Translations under genes and position numbers: made by a program
Notes under the pieces: model-generated
Databases searched by the model: none
Told to the model about the DNA's origin: nothing
Seen by the model: the letters and a program-made list of their open reading frames with translations, nothing else
In this document: one piece after another, positions 8,140 through 15,580 of the stretch
Numbering within the stretch: position 1 is the stretch's first letter
How the letters are laid out: the number at the start of each line of letters is the position of its first letter
Assembly: GCF_007829815.1 (NCBI RefSeq)
Contig: NZ_VIWT01000001.1
Span: 2,379,501-2,443,500 of the forward strand
Reading direction: 5' to 3'
Length of the DNA: 64,000 nucleotides
From: Kitasatospora viridis
GTDB taxonomy: Bacteria; Actinomycetota; Actinomycetes; Streptomycetales; Streptomycetaceae

Positions 8140-9627
8140 GTGACCGTCGACCACCTGAACAAGCTGCTGCTGGAGTTCTCCGCGATCCTGCTCGTCGCGG
8201 TGGTCGCGGTGCGCCTGGCCAGCAGATCCGGACTGCCCAGCCTGCTGCTCTACCTCGGCATAGGCATGGCGATAGGTCAGAACGGACTCGGCGTCACCTT
8301 CAACAACGCCGAGCTCACCCAGGTGCTCGGCTACGCGGCCCTGGTGGTGATCCTGGCCGAGGGCGGGCTCAAGACCAACTGGCAGGAGATCAAGCCGGTG
8401 ATGCCGGCGGCCACCGTGCTGGCCACCGTCGGCGTCGGGATCAGCGTCTTCGTCACCGCGGCCGGCGCCCACCTGCTCTGCGGCCTGGACTGGCGGCTCT
8501 CCATGCTGCTCGGCGCGGTGGTCTCCTCGACCGACGCGGCCGCCGTCTTCTCGGTGCTGCGCACCGTGCCGCTGCCGTCCCGGCTGAGCGGCCTGCTGGA
8601 GGCCGAGTCCGGCTTCAACGACGCGCCCGTGGTGATCCTGGTGGTCGCCTTCGCCACCACCGGCCCGCTGGACTCCTGGTACGTGCTGCTCGGCACGATC
8701 CTCGCGGAACTGGCGATCGGCGCCGCGGTCGGCCTGGCCGTCGGCAAGCTCGGCGCCTACGGGCTGCGGCAGATCGCACTGCCCGCCTCCGGCCTCTACC
8801 CGATCGCGGTGCTCGCGCTCGCCTCGCTCGCGTACGCCGCCGGCGCGCTGCTGCACGGCTCCGGCTTCCTCGCCGTCTACGTCTGCTCGGTGCTGCTCGG
8901 CAACGCCAAGCTGCCGCACGGCCCGGCCGTGCGCGGCTTCGCCGACGGGCTCGCCTGGATCGGGCAGATCGGCATGTTCGTGCTGCTCGGCCTGCTCTGC
9001 ACGCCCGCCACCATGGGCTCGGCCGTGGTGCCGGCGCTGGTGATCGGGCTGGTCCTGGTGCTGGTGGCCCGGCCGCTCTCGGTGGTGTTCACGCTGACCC
9101 CGTTCAAGCTGCCCTGGCGCGAGCAGGCGCTGCTCAGCTGGGCCGGGCTGCGCGGCGCGGTGCCGATCGTGCTGGCCACCATCCCGCTGGTCGCCGACGT
9201 GCCGCACGCCCAGGACGGCTTCAACATCGTCTTCGTCCTGGTGGTCGTCTTCACCCTGGTGCAGGGCCCGACCCTGCCCTGGCTGGCCCGCCGGCTGCGG
9301 ATCGGCGAGGGCGCGCTCGGCCAGGACCTGGGCATCGAGTCGGCCCCGCTGGAGCACCTGCACGGGCGGCTGCTCTCGGTCTCGCTCGCCCCGCAGTCGC
9401 GGATGTCCGGCGTCGAGGTGAGCGAGCTGCGGCTGCCGGCCGGGGCCGCGGTCACCCTGGTGGTCCGCGAGCGCAGCAGCTTCGTGCCGGACCGGGCCAC
9501 CGTGCTGCGGGCCGGCGACGAGCTGCTGGTGGTCACCACCGACGAGGCCGGCGAGGCCACCGAGGCGCGGCTGCGCGCGGTGGACCGGGGCGGCAAGCTC
9601 GCCGGCTGGCTGCAGGGCCGGCAGTGA
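8140..9627 (+). CDS. CPA1-type K+ or Na+/H+ antiporter with C-terminal RCK_C domain
   Basis: A polytopic membrane protein of 495 residues with about 12-13 hydrophobic segments covering residues 10-395, then a cytoplasmic TrkA_C/RCK_C-like domain (about 420-485). The exchanger core shows LAEGGLKTNW, SSTDAAAVFSVL and ESGFNDAPVV, in which the STDAA and FNDAP acids match the ion-binding Asp positions of the NhaP2-type family. The RCK_C domain of such antiporters senses nucleotides, including c-di-AMP in some bacteria, so a ligand-gated K+/H+ antiporter is likely. GTG 8140 is the start that begins directly before the first membrane segment. Its long leader holds an inverted repeat. Confidence 0.92.
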   Translation: MTVDHLNKLLLEFSAILLVAVVAVRLASRSGLPSLLLYLGIGMAIGQNGLGVTFNNAELTQVLGYAALVVILAEGGLKTNWQEIKPVMPAATVLATVGVGISVFVTAAGAHLLCGLDWRLSMLLGAVVSSTDAAAVFSVLRTVPLPSRLSGLLEAESGFNDAPVVILVVAFATTGPLDSWYVLLGTILAELAIGAAVGLAVGKLGAYGLRQIALPASGLYPIAVLALASLAYAAGALLHGSGFLAVYVCSVLLGNAKLPHGPAVRGFADGLAWIGQIGMFVLLGLLCTPATMGSAVVPALVIGLVLVLVARPLSVVFTLTPFKLPWREQALLSWAGLRGAVPIVLATIPLVADVPHAQDGFNIVFVLVVVFTLVQGPTLPWLARRLRIGEGALGQDLGIESAPLEHLHGRLLSVSLAPQSRMSGVEVSELRLPAGAAVTLVVRERSSFVPDRATVLRAGDELLVVTTDEAGEATEARLRAVDRGGKLAGWLQGRQ

Positions 9628-9676
9628 TCCGCGTTACGTGAGGGTGAACACTTGACACACCCGTAGAATCGAAGGC

Positions 9677-9692
9677 GGTACTCACCAGTACC
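9677..9692. promoter_or_regulatory. Inverted repeat upstream of the MFS gene
   Basis: GGTACT (9677-9682) and AGTACC (9687-9692) form a perfect inverted repeat around CACC, 234 bp upstream of the MFS GTG. TTGACA (9652-9657) upstream could be a -35 element, and the sequence to 9720 is locally AT-rich. Apart from this, the 298-bp gap 9628-9925 shows no gene I can support. Confidence 0.4.
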
Positions 9693-9925
9693 CCAGTAAT
9701 ATGGCTTTCCAGTAGTGATTGACCCACACCCGCACTTTTCTGCCTGATGCAGAGTTGGCGCGACCGCTCGGCGGCTGTGGTCCACCGTGCGGCGCCCGCT
9801 TCCAGGAGACCGGCCGCCGGTGGGCCCGGTATCAACCCCGGTCAAGGCGCGAGAGGACGACTCTCGGCGCCGCCGGGACCACCCGCACCCCGGCGGTCGC
9901 TACCAGGCAGCAGGAAGGACCGACC

Positions 9926-11224
9926 GTGGCGGCCCGCCCAACGGTCGACGACACCACCACCGCACCGGCCCGGATCGGCTACGTCTCCCTGCTGCGCACC
10001 CCCGGTGCGTGGACGTTCCTGACGCCCGCCTTCGTGGCCCGGCTCCCCTACGCGATGCTCAGCCTGGGCATCGTCCTGCTGGTCCTGCACACCGACGGCT
10101 CCTACGGCATCGCCGGCGCCGTGGCGGCCACCGCCGCCACCGCCCAGGCCGTGATCGGCCCGGTCACCGGCCGGCTCTCCGACCGGATCGGCCAGGCCGC
10201 CGTGCTGCTGCCCGTCGTGCTGGTGCACGCCGTCTCGGTGAGCGCGCTGATCGCGCTCGCGCTCGGGCACGCACCGGCCTGGACGCTCTTCCTGGCCGCC
10301 GCCCCGGCCGGCGCCAGCGTGCCGCAGATCGGCGCGATGGTCCGGGCCCGCTGGGTGAACCGGCTGGCCGACCGGCCGGCCCACCTGAACACCGCGTTCG
10401 CCTTCGAGTCGGTCACCGACGAGTTCACCTTCGTGATCGGCCCGGTGCTGGCCGGTGCCATCGCCACCGCCGTCGCACCGGCCGCCGCGCTGATCGCCGA
10501 GGCCGCGCTGACCGTGGTCGGCGGCCTGCTCTTCGCCGCCCAGCGGGCCACCGCGCCGACCCGCCACCCGGCCGTGCCCGGGGCCCGGCGGGTCTCCGCG
10601 CTGGCCTCCCCCGGCGTCCGGCTGCTGGCCGGGTGCTTCCTGGGCGTCGGCACCGTCTTCGGCGGCATGCAGGTCTCGGTCACCGCCTTCGCCACCGACG
10701 CCGGACAGGGCGGCCTGGCCGGGGTGGTCTACGGGGTCTTCGCCGGCGGCTCGATGCTCGCCGGGGTCGCCTACGGGATGGCCGACTGGCGGCGCTCGGC
10801 CCAGCAGCGGCTGCTGATCAGCTACGCGGCGCTGGTGCTCGGCTGCTCGATGCTCTGGGCGATGCCCAACCTGACCGCGCTGGCGGTGGCCGGGCTGGTC
10901 TGCGGGCTGGCCATCGCGCCGACCCTGATCACCGGCTACACCCTGGTCGAGACGCTGGTCGCGGACGGGGCGAAGACCGAGGCCTTCACCTGGCTGACCG
11001 GTGCGATCGGGCTCGGGCTGGCGATCGGCTCGACCGTCGCCGGCCTGCTGATCGACCTCTCCGGCCCGTCGCTCGGCTTCCTGATGCCGCTCGCCGGGGC
11101 CGGCGCCGGCCTGGTGGCCCTGGTCACGTTGCGCCGTCTGCTCAGCTCTCCGGGGTCCGCGAGCCGTACCGTTGCCAGGAGCGGCAGTACGGCCGGGGCG
11201 CCGGCGTGGTCGGCGGTCGACTGA
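9926..11224 (+). CDS. Major facilitator superfamily transporter
   Basis: A membrane protein of 432 residues with about 12 predicted transmembrane segments. MFS features include the loop 2-3 motif GRLSDRIGQAAVLLPV (about 75-90) and a strongly conserved AFAFESVTDEFTFVIGPVLAG segment in the middle of the N-terminal half. This is typical of a Streptomyces MFS subgroup of unknown substrate. Efflux of a small molecule is the usual assumption. GTG 9926 follows an AAGGAC element. Longer upstream frames have no hydrophobic or conserved sequence. A stem-loop directly after the gene ends the unit. Confidence 0.9.
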   Translation: MAARPTVDDTTTAPARIGYVSLLRTPGAWTFLTPAFVARLPYAMLSLGIVLLVLHTDGSYGIAGAVAATAATAQAVIGPVTGRLSDRIGQAAVLLPVVLVHAVSVSALIALALGHAPAWTLFLAAAPAGASVPQIGAMVRARWVNRLADRPAHLNTAFAFESVTDEFTFVIGPVLAGAIATAVAPAAALIAEAALTVVGGLLFAAQRATAPTRHPAVPGARRVSALASPGVRLLAGCFLGVGTVFGGMQVSVTAFATDAGQGGLAGVVYGVFAGGSMLAGVAYGMADWRRSAQQRLLISYAALVLGCSMLWAMPNLTALAVAGLVCGLAIAPTLITGYTLVETLVADGAKTEAFTWLTGAIGLGLAIGSTVAGLLIDLSGPSLGFLMPLAGAGAGLVALVTLRRLLSSPGSASRTVARSGSTAGAPAWSAVD

Positions 11225-11237
11225 TCACCAGTCGGTC

Positions 11238-11260
11238 GTCAGTGATCACCGCTCACTGAC
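11238..11260 (+). terminator. Stem-loop after the MFS gene
   Basis: GTCAGTGA (11238-11245) pairs perfectly with TCACTGAC (11253-11260) around a 7-base loop, 14 bp after the stop codon. Confidence 0.65.
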
Positions 11261-11317
11261 CATGTCGGAGCGATCACGCTGGACTGTTCCGACGGAATGC
11301 CGCATCATGGACCGTCG

Positions 11318-11344
11318 TTAGCACTCATCAGGCGAGAGTGCCAG
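11318..11344 (+). promoter_or_regulatory. CIRCE-like HrcA operator
   Basis: TTAGCACTC (11318-11326), nine bases, then GAGTGCCAG (11336-11344). The first arm and the 9-bp spacing match the CIRCE element (TTAGCACTC-N9-GAGTGCTAA) exactly, and the second arm differs at two positions. It ends 12 bp before the start of the FmdB-like gene and overlaps its ribosome-binding site. CIRCE is the binding site of the heat-shock repressor HrcA. Confidence 0.8.
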
Positions 11345-11356
11345 GAGGAAGACACA

Positions 11357-11677
11357 GTGCCCACGTACCAGTACCAGTGCACCGAGTGCGGCAACGGCCT
11401 TGAGGTGGTCCAGAAGTTCACCGACGAGGCGCTGACCGTCTGCCCGAACTGCGAGGGTCGCCTGCGCAAGGTCTTCTCCGCGGTGGGCGTGGTCTTCAAG
11501 GGCTCGGGCTTCTACCGCACCGACAGCCGCTCCTCGTCGAGCAGCTCGGTGTCCTCGGGCTCGGGCTCGGCCGCCCCGTCGACGTCCGGCTCGGGTGCCG
11601 CGTCGTCCTCCTCTTCCTCGGCTTCGCCCTCGGCGTCGTCGCCCTCGTCGTCCTCGACTTCGACCTCGACGAGCTGA
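11357..11677 (+). CDS. FmdB-type zinc-ribbon protein with Ser-rich tail (Ruc-like chaperone candidate)
   Basis: A protein of 106 residues. The N-terminal zinc ribbon has two CxxC pairs, C8/C11 and C29/C32, in the FmdB/CxxC_CXXC_SSSS context PTYQYQCTECG and VCPNCEG. Residues from about 57 on are almost pure Ser/Gly/Ala/Pro/Thr and should be disordered. This architecture matches mycobacterial Ruc (Rv0991c), a redox-regulated chaperone whose zinc ribbon opens on oxidation. The CIRCE-like operator just upstream supports a heat-shock role. GTG 11357 follows AGGAGG. A strong hairpin ends the gene. Chaperone activity is inferred from architecture and operator. Confidence 0.88.
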   Translation: MPTYQYQCTECGNGLEVVQKFTDEALTVCPNCEGRLRKVFSAVGVVFKGSGFYRTDSRSSSSSSVSSGSGSAAPSTSGSGAASSSSSSASPSASSPSSSSTSTSTS

Positions 11678-11703
11678 CGCGCGGCCCGCTGCGCGATCTT
11701 TCG

Positions 11704-11738
11704 CGAAGGCCCCCTGGGTTGTTCCCAGGGGGCCTTCG
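11704..11738 (+). terminator. Strong terminator after the FmdB/Ruc-like gene
   Basis: A perfect 15-bp stem (11704-11718 with 11724-11738, CGAAGGCCCCCTGGG) around a TTGTT loop, 27 bp after the stop codon. Confidence 0.9.
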
Positions 11739-11772
11739 TGCGTGCCGGGGAGGTGCCGGGGGTGTGCCTGCG

Positions 11773-11799
11773 TTGTCCACAGCCCCGGGGTTGTCCACA
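11773..11799 (+). promoter_or_regulatory. Two DnaA boxes, TTGTCCACA
   Basis: TTGTCCACA occurs at 11773-11781 and again at 11791-11799 in the same orientation, 18 bp start to start. This equals the GC-rich DnaA box consensus of Streptomyces. They lie in the 173-bp gap between a terminator and the small basic membrane protein gene. A role in transcription control or DnaA titration is possible; two boxes are far too few for an origin. Confidence 0.55.
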
Positions 11800-11850
11800 G
11801 GTTCGATGGTGGCGCTTCCCGCGGCCGCGCCGGACCGCGACGCTGGCGCC

Positions 11851-12126
11851 ATGAACGGAACCACTGCCCCCCGCCACCGCCGCACCCACCACCGGCCGCC
11901 GGTGCCCGCGCCCCGGCCGCTGCCGCCGCGCCGGGTGGTGCCCGAGTTCCGCCCGATCCGCCGGGGCGGCGGCGGGCGGCACCGGCTGCGACGGGCGGTG
12001 CCGCACCGCTGCGGCGCCGCGCTCGCCGGGCTGGTCGTCTGCACCACCGCCGCGCTGGCCGCCGGACCGCCGCACTCGCTGCTGCTGACGACGGGTCGGC
12101 TGCTCTGCGTCAGCGGACCGCCGTGA
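11851..12126 (+). CDS. Small basic single-pass membrane protein, possible truncated CpaB/RcpC-like protein
   Basis: A peptide of 91 residues with a Pro/Arg/His-rich N-terminal half (1-50) and the block RHRLRRAVPHRCGAALAGL leading into one hydrophobic segment (about 54-70). In many Streptomyces the gene after this fmdB-like gene is a SAF-domain (CpaB/RcpC-like) protein with the same RHRLRRAVRHR-plus-membrane-helix opening. Here the frame stops about 20 residues after the helix, so the SAF domain is missing. It could be a truncated gene or a genuinely short protein. The two DnaA boxes lie upstream. The assignment rests on the N-terminal pattern only. Confidence 0.5.
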   Translation: MNGTTAPRHRRTHHRPPVPAPRPLPPRRVVPEFRPIRRGGGGRHRLRRAVPHRCGAALAGLVVCTTAALAAGPPHSLLLTTGRLLCVSGPP

Positions 12127-12152
12127 GCGCGGGCCGGTCGGTCGGCCCCGGC

Positions 12153-12356
12153 TCAGTCGCCGTGGTGCGGCGGGCGCTGGCTCAGGTACCAATCCAGGCC
12201 GCGGCCGCCGGAGGACTCGCCCCAGGCGGCGTCGGTGTCGTCACTGGTCTGGCGGGCCAGCGGGTCGCCGAAGACGATCTTCGTGCCGGCGGGTCGCACC
12301 GGCTCGGCCGGCTTCGCGGGCTGCTGTTCCGGGGTGGGTTCGGGCTGCTCGGTCAT
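12153..12356 (-). CDS. Conserved small actinobacterial protein of unknown function
   Basis: A protein of 67 residues, acidic and Pro-rich at the N-terminus, with the core TKIVFGDPLARQTSDDTDAAWGE and a C-terminal WYLSQRPPHHGD. A similar VFGDPLxxQTSDDTDxxWGE core recurs in short hypothetical proteins of Streptomyces, which argues that it is a real gene despite its length. No known domain, no membrane segment and no cysteines are visible. It is convergent with the small membrane gene at 11851 across 26 bp and 111 bp away from the S53 protease gene. Function unknown. Confidence 0.7.
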   Translation of the reverse strand: MTEQPEPTPEQQPAKPAEPVRPAGTKIVFGDPLARQTSDDTDAAWGESSGGRGLDWYLSQRPPHHGD

Positions 12357-12467
12357 CCGTCCAGGGTAGGACCGACCGGCGGCGTCGTGGGCCGGTCGGT
12401 CCGGGACGGCCGCCGGGGGCCGGGCGACGGCCCGGCCCCCGGCGGGAGCACCGCGGTGCCCGGCGGC

Positions 12468-14096
12468 TCAGCCGAGCGAGGCGGAGAGGAAGTTCGCGCC
12501 GTTGTAGGAGCCCCAGCCGGTGACCTTGTCGTAGCCGGTGCCCGCGCTGTAGGCGCCGTTGTTGCCGGACTTCACGTCGTGGAAGGCGGAGGAGTAGGAG
12601 GAGGAGCCGGCCAGCGAGTAGATCCGGCTGTTGGCGAAGCCGAAGGAGGCCTTGCCCTTGGCCTTCGCCTCGCTGTTGAAGTCGGCGGCGAAGGCGGCCC
12701 AGTTGGGCGCCGCCGCGCTGGTGCCGCCGAACTCGTTCCAGGAGCCCCCGGTGTAGATGGCCCAGCCGCTGGCCGGGTCGGCGTCGGCCGCGACGTCCGG
12801 CACGGTGCGGAAGCCGCCCTTGTTCACCGGGGTCTGGAAGCTCGGGGTGGCGAAGTAGGAGGAGATGCCGCCGCCGCTGCCGGACCAGGCGGTCTCCTTG
12901 CTGTACGAGCTGCCGGAGAGGCTCAGCGTGGTGCCGCCGGTGCCGGTCACCCACGGGTCGGCGGCCGGGAAGTCGACCGAGGTGCCGCCGTTGCCGGCGT
13001 CGTCCGAGCCGCTGTCACCGGAGGCGGCGAAGACCGACTGCCCCTGGGCGGCGGCCTCCTTGAGGTCGGCGTCCACCGCGGTGCGGTTGCTCGGCGTCTC
13101 GCCGGCCTCGTAGGTGCCCCAGCTGATCGAGACCACCGGGACGTTGTCGCTGACCAGCTTGGCGTAGACGGCGGTCTCGCCGGCGTCGCTGTTCGGCGCC
13201 TCGTAGACCTTGACGGTGGCGCCGGGCGCGAGCGCCTGGACCACCTCGATGTCCAGCTCCACCTCGTCCTGACCGGACAGGTCGGTGGTGCCGCCGCCGG
13301 CCGCGACCACGCTGGGGGCGCTCACCGAGAGGCCGTAGTACTTGTCGTAGGCGGAGATGTTGGACTGCTGGAACGCGGAGAACTCCAGCAGGCCGACGGT
13401 GCTGCCCTTGCCGTTGTAGCCGGCGCTGATCGGGCTGGTGAGGTTGTAGGCGGAGCGCGCGGTCGCCGGGCTCAGGCCGGTCGGGGCCTTGGCCTTGGCG
13501 GCCGGGTTGGCCTGGCCGAAGTGCTGGTAGCGGGCGTAGTCGTTCAGGCCGGAGACGTCGGTGACCACGCTCGCGATGTCGGCGGGCAGCACCGGGGCGC
13601 TGGTGTTGGCGTAGTAGCCGTGGCCGTCCTTGCCGTCCCGGTAGGTGGCCAGGCTGGTGCCGAAGGCCCGCTGCACCTGGGCGGCGGTGCCGCTGGCCTC
13701 GACGGTCAGCCGGTTCGCCGTCACCTCGCCGACCTGCAGCCCCTGGGCCTTCAGGTAGCCGGTCACCTTGGCCACCGCCTCGGGACTGGCACCGAACCGG
13801 TCGGCGAACTGGCTGACCGTCAGGTAGTGCTGGTACTGCGCGGAGGCGGGGTCGGTCACCTGGGCGAGGAAGGTGTCGAGGCCGGCGGTGTCGCGCTGGG
13901 CCAGGTTGACGGCCACGGATATCGGCTGGTCGGCCGCGACGTTCCCGGTGCGGGCGGAGTGGGCGACCGCCGCCACCACGTCACCCTTCACCTCGACGGT
14001 GGCCGGCTGGGCGGCGAACGCGGGTGCGGCGGCGAACGCGATGATCGGCAGCGGGGCGGCGAGCAGACCGATGACCGGCCGGAGACGGGACTTCAC
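12468..14096 (-). CDS. Secreted S53 (sedolisin/pro-kumamolisin) serine-carboxyl peptidase
   Basis: A preproenzyme of 542 residues: signal peptide (about 1-29), pro-kumamolisin activation domain (about 30-190, FLAQVTDPASAQYQHYLT) and sedolisin catalytic domain. Catalytic residues follow the Glu-Asp-Ser pattern: E278 and D282 (EVELDIE), oxyanion D361 (ASGDSGSDD), and S460 in GGTSAAAP. The C-terminal HDV and GYDKVTGWG segments fit the calcium site. Members act extracellularly, often at acidic pH. GTG 14096 is preferred because AGGAGG precedes it; an ORF start at 14204 would put 36 odd residues before the signal peptide. TTGACG at 14177-14182 (minus) is a candidate -35. Confidence 0.95.
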   Translation of the reverse strand: MKSRLRPVIGLLAAPLPIIAFAAAPAFAAQPATVEVKGDVVAAVAHSARTGNVAADQPISVAVNLAQRDTAGLDTFLAQVTDPASAQYQHYLTVSQFADRFGASPEAVAKVTGYLKAQGLQVGEVTANRLTVEASGTAAQVQRAFGTSLATYRDGKDGHGYYANTSAPVLPADIASVVTDVSGLNDYARYQHFGQANPAAKAKAPTGLSPATARSAYNLTSPISAGYNGKGSTVGLLEFSAFQQSNISAYDKYYGLSVSAPSVVAAGGGTTDLSGQDEVELDIEVVQALAPGATVKVYEAPNSDAGETAVYAKLVSDNVPVVSISWGTYEAGETPSNRTAVDADLKEAAAQGQSVFAASGDSGSDDAGNGGTSVDFPAADPWVTGTGGTTLSLSGSSYSKETAWSGSGGGISSYFATPSFQTPVNKGGFRTVPDVAADADPASGWAIYTGGSWNEFGGTSAAAPNWAAFAADFNSEAKAKGKASFGFANSRIYSLAGSSSYSSAFHDVKSGNNGAYSAGTGYDKVTGWGSYNGANFLSASLG

Positions 14097-14270
14097 AGGG
14101 GTCCTCCTGTTACGGGGGATCAGCTGACGGGGGCAGCTGGGGTCGGATGCCGTCCACCGTAAATTTGTCGAAGCACCGTCAAAAGAGAGGTATCCCCTGC
14201 TCATCAGATGTCAGCCCGGTGTCCTCCGGTGACCTGAGGTGCCGTCGGGGCCGCCCCGCCCCGTCGCCGA

Positions 14271-14609
14271 TCAGGACAGCGCCAGGTGCCCGGCGGTGGT
14301 CAGCAGGTAGAGCACGGCGAAGGCAACGGCCGTGCGCGGCAAACGCGTTGCGCGCAGCAGCACGGCCGCGCTGCCGAACCAGAGCAGGTCCAGCACCGCC
14401 CGGACCACTCCGTGCAGCGGCAGCACCGCACCCGGCGCGCCGAACAGCGCCCAGACCACGGCGTAGCCGACCGGCAGGGCCAGGGCCGATGCCCAGCGAA
14501 GGGGGCCGGCCGGCCACCGGGTCAGCGCGAAGCGCACGGCCGTGGCGTAGACGGCGAGTTCGAGCAGGAAGGCGAGCGTGTCATCGGCCATCCGCAGCAT
14601 CTGGATCAC
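14271..14609 (-). CDS. YrdB/DUF2568-family membrane protein
   Basis: A very hydrophobic protein of 112 residues with four predicted membrane helices. The layout (LAFLLELAVYATAVRFAL, GYAVVWALFGAP, then a C-terminal helix pair) is that of DUF2568 (YrdB-like) proteins, whose function is unknown. The GTG start overlaps the stop of the upstream gene by 4 bp, so translation is coupled. With that gene it forms a two-gene unit divergent from a MarR regulator. Confidence 0.8.
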   Translation of the reverse strand: MIQMLRMADDTLAFLLELAVYATAVRFALTRWPAGPLRWASALALPVGYAVVWALFGAPGAVLPLHGVVRAVLDLLWFGSAAVLLRATRLPRTAVAFAVLYLLTTAGHLALS

Positions 14610-15004
14610 CGCGCACTCCGGGCGAACCGACGCGCCGTCTCCAGGTGCAGCACCGCCAGCGCTCCCGCCCCCAGCGCCATCCCCGGGTTGCGGGTGCGCA
14701 CCCCGATCGCGGCGTCCCCCGCCTGCACCGCACCCGCGAGCAGCAGGACCGCCGGCAGCACCCGCCCGCCGCGCCCGCGCACCAGCTGCTGGAGCACCAT
14801 CGCGCCGAGCGGCAGCGCCCGCGCGCCGTACGCCTCGGCGTAGAACCGCACGCCGCCGGTCACCGGCTCCCCCTCGGGCAGCCCGATGCCCGGGTTGACC
14901 AGCCCGGCCACGCAGGAGGCCATCGAGAGCAGCGCACCCGCCGCGTTGGCGATCACCAGCGGTCCGCCCGGCCCCGACCCCGCGCCCGTCCCCGTCCCAC
15001 CCAT
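14606..15004 (-). CDS. Small polytopic membrane protein, DUF4267-like
   Basis: A protein of 132 residues with a Gly-rich N-terminal tail and about four hydrophobic segments. The GVRFYAEAYGARALPLGAMVL region resembles the DUF4267 family of small membrane proteins; this is a moderate call from pattern, not from a search. ATG 15004 faces the MarR gene across 60 bp that contain repeated operator-like motifs. The MarR regulator therefore probably represses this gene and the following DUF2568 gene. The longer frame extending to 15490 runs antisense through marR and is rejected. Confidence 0.72.
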   Translation of the reverse strand: MGGTGTGAGSGPGGPLVIANAAGALLSMASCVAGLVNPGIGLPEGEPVTGGVRFYAEAYGARALPLGAMVLQQLVRGRGGRVLPAVLLLAGAVQAGDAAIGVRTRNPGMALGAGALAVLHLETARRFARSAR

Positions 15005-15019
15005 ATCAAACACACTCCA

Positions 15020-15044
15020 AATGATTCGAGCTCTGAATGATTCG
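15020..15044. promoter_or_regulatory. Probable MarR operator in the divergent promoter region
   Basis: AATGATTCG occurs directly repeated at 15020-15028 and 15036-15044, and the stretch between is an imperfect palindrome centred on GAGCTC (15028-15033). It sits mid-way in the 60-bp gap between marR and the membrane-protein genes, the usual place for a MarR operator. Confidence 0.6.
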
Positions 15045-15064
15045 GTAGAGATAGTATCGCGGCC

Positions 15065-15517
15065 ATGAGCGCCGTCAACCCCCCTTCGCTGACCTCGTCG
15101 CTGTCCTTCCGGCTCGGCACCCTGGGCACCATCGCCACCACCCGCTTCACCGCCGCGATCGAGGACCGCGGGCTCAAGCCGAAGCACGTCGCCCTGCTGG
15201 CCGCCCTCGACGGCGGCGCGGCCCCCTCGCAGCTGGAACTGGCACAGGCGATGGGCGTGGCACCGAGCCTGGTGGTGAGCATGGCCGACCAGTTGCAGGC
15301 ACTGGGCGCGGTGCAGCGCGAGCGCGACCCCGCGGACCGCCGCCGCCAGATCCTCGCCCTCACCGAGGACGGCCGCGAGCTGCTGCACGAGTGCGCCGCC
15401 CAGGCGCACGCCATCGACGCGGAGCTCGCCGCCGCCCTCTCCCCCGCCGAGCGCGAGTCGCTGCGGCACGCGCTCGGCGTGCTCGCCCACGAGGCCGGCC
15501 TGCCGGTCGAGGAGTAG
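15065..15517 (+). CDS. MarR-family transcriptional regulator
   Basis: A winged-helix regulator of 150 residues. Helix-turn-helix segments are SQLELAQAMGVAPSLVVSMADQL (about 57-79), followed by the wing ERDPADRRRQILALTEDGREL (85-105), the most conserved MarR motif. Dimerisation helices lie at both ends. It is divergent from two small membrane-protein genes with repeated motifs in the shared 60-bp gap, so autorepression plus repression of those genes is expected. The ligand is not deducible. Followed by a strong terminator. Confidence 0.93.
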   Translation: MSAVNPPSLTSSLSFRLGTLGTIATTRFTAAIEDRGLKPKHVALLAALDGGAAPSQLELAQAMGVAPSLVVSMADQLQALGAVQRERDPADRRRQILALTEDGRELLHECAAQAHAIDAELAAALSPAERESLRHALGVLAHEAGLPVEE

Positions 15518-15527
15518 CCGGGAAACG

Positions 15528-15564
15528 CGAACGGCACCGGTGCGTCGAGCACCGGTGCCGTTCG
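15528..15564. terminator. Bidirectional terminator between marR and the transglycosylase gene
   Basis: A perfect 16-bp stem (15528-15543 with 15549-15564, CGAACGGCACCGGTGC) around a 5-base loop between convergent genes. Confidence 0.92.
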
Positions 15565-15580
15565 TGGATCCGTCGGGCGG

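Noticed and set aside
9652..9702. Defined -35/-10 promoter TTGACA ... TAATAT before the MFS gene
   Set aside because: The two hexamers are 39 bases apart, too far for one promoter, and TAGAAT at 9664 is too close to TTGACA.
11773..11799. Chromosomal origin of replication
   Set aside because: Only two DnaA boxes occur and no dnaA, dnaN or box cluster is present.
14606..15490. Longer minus-strand protein including the marR region
   Set aside because: The extension is antisense to a well-conserved MarR gene; the hydrophobic family-like part starts at ATG 15004.
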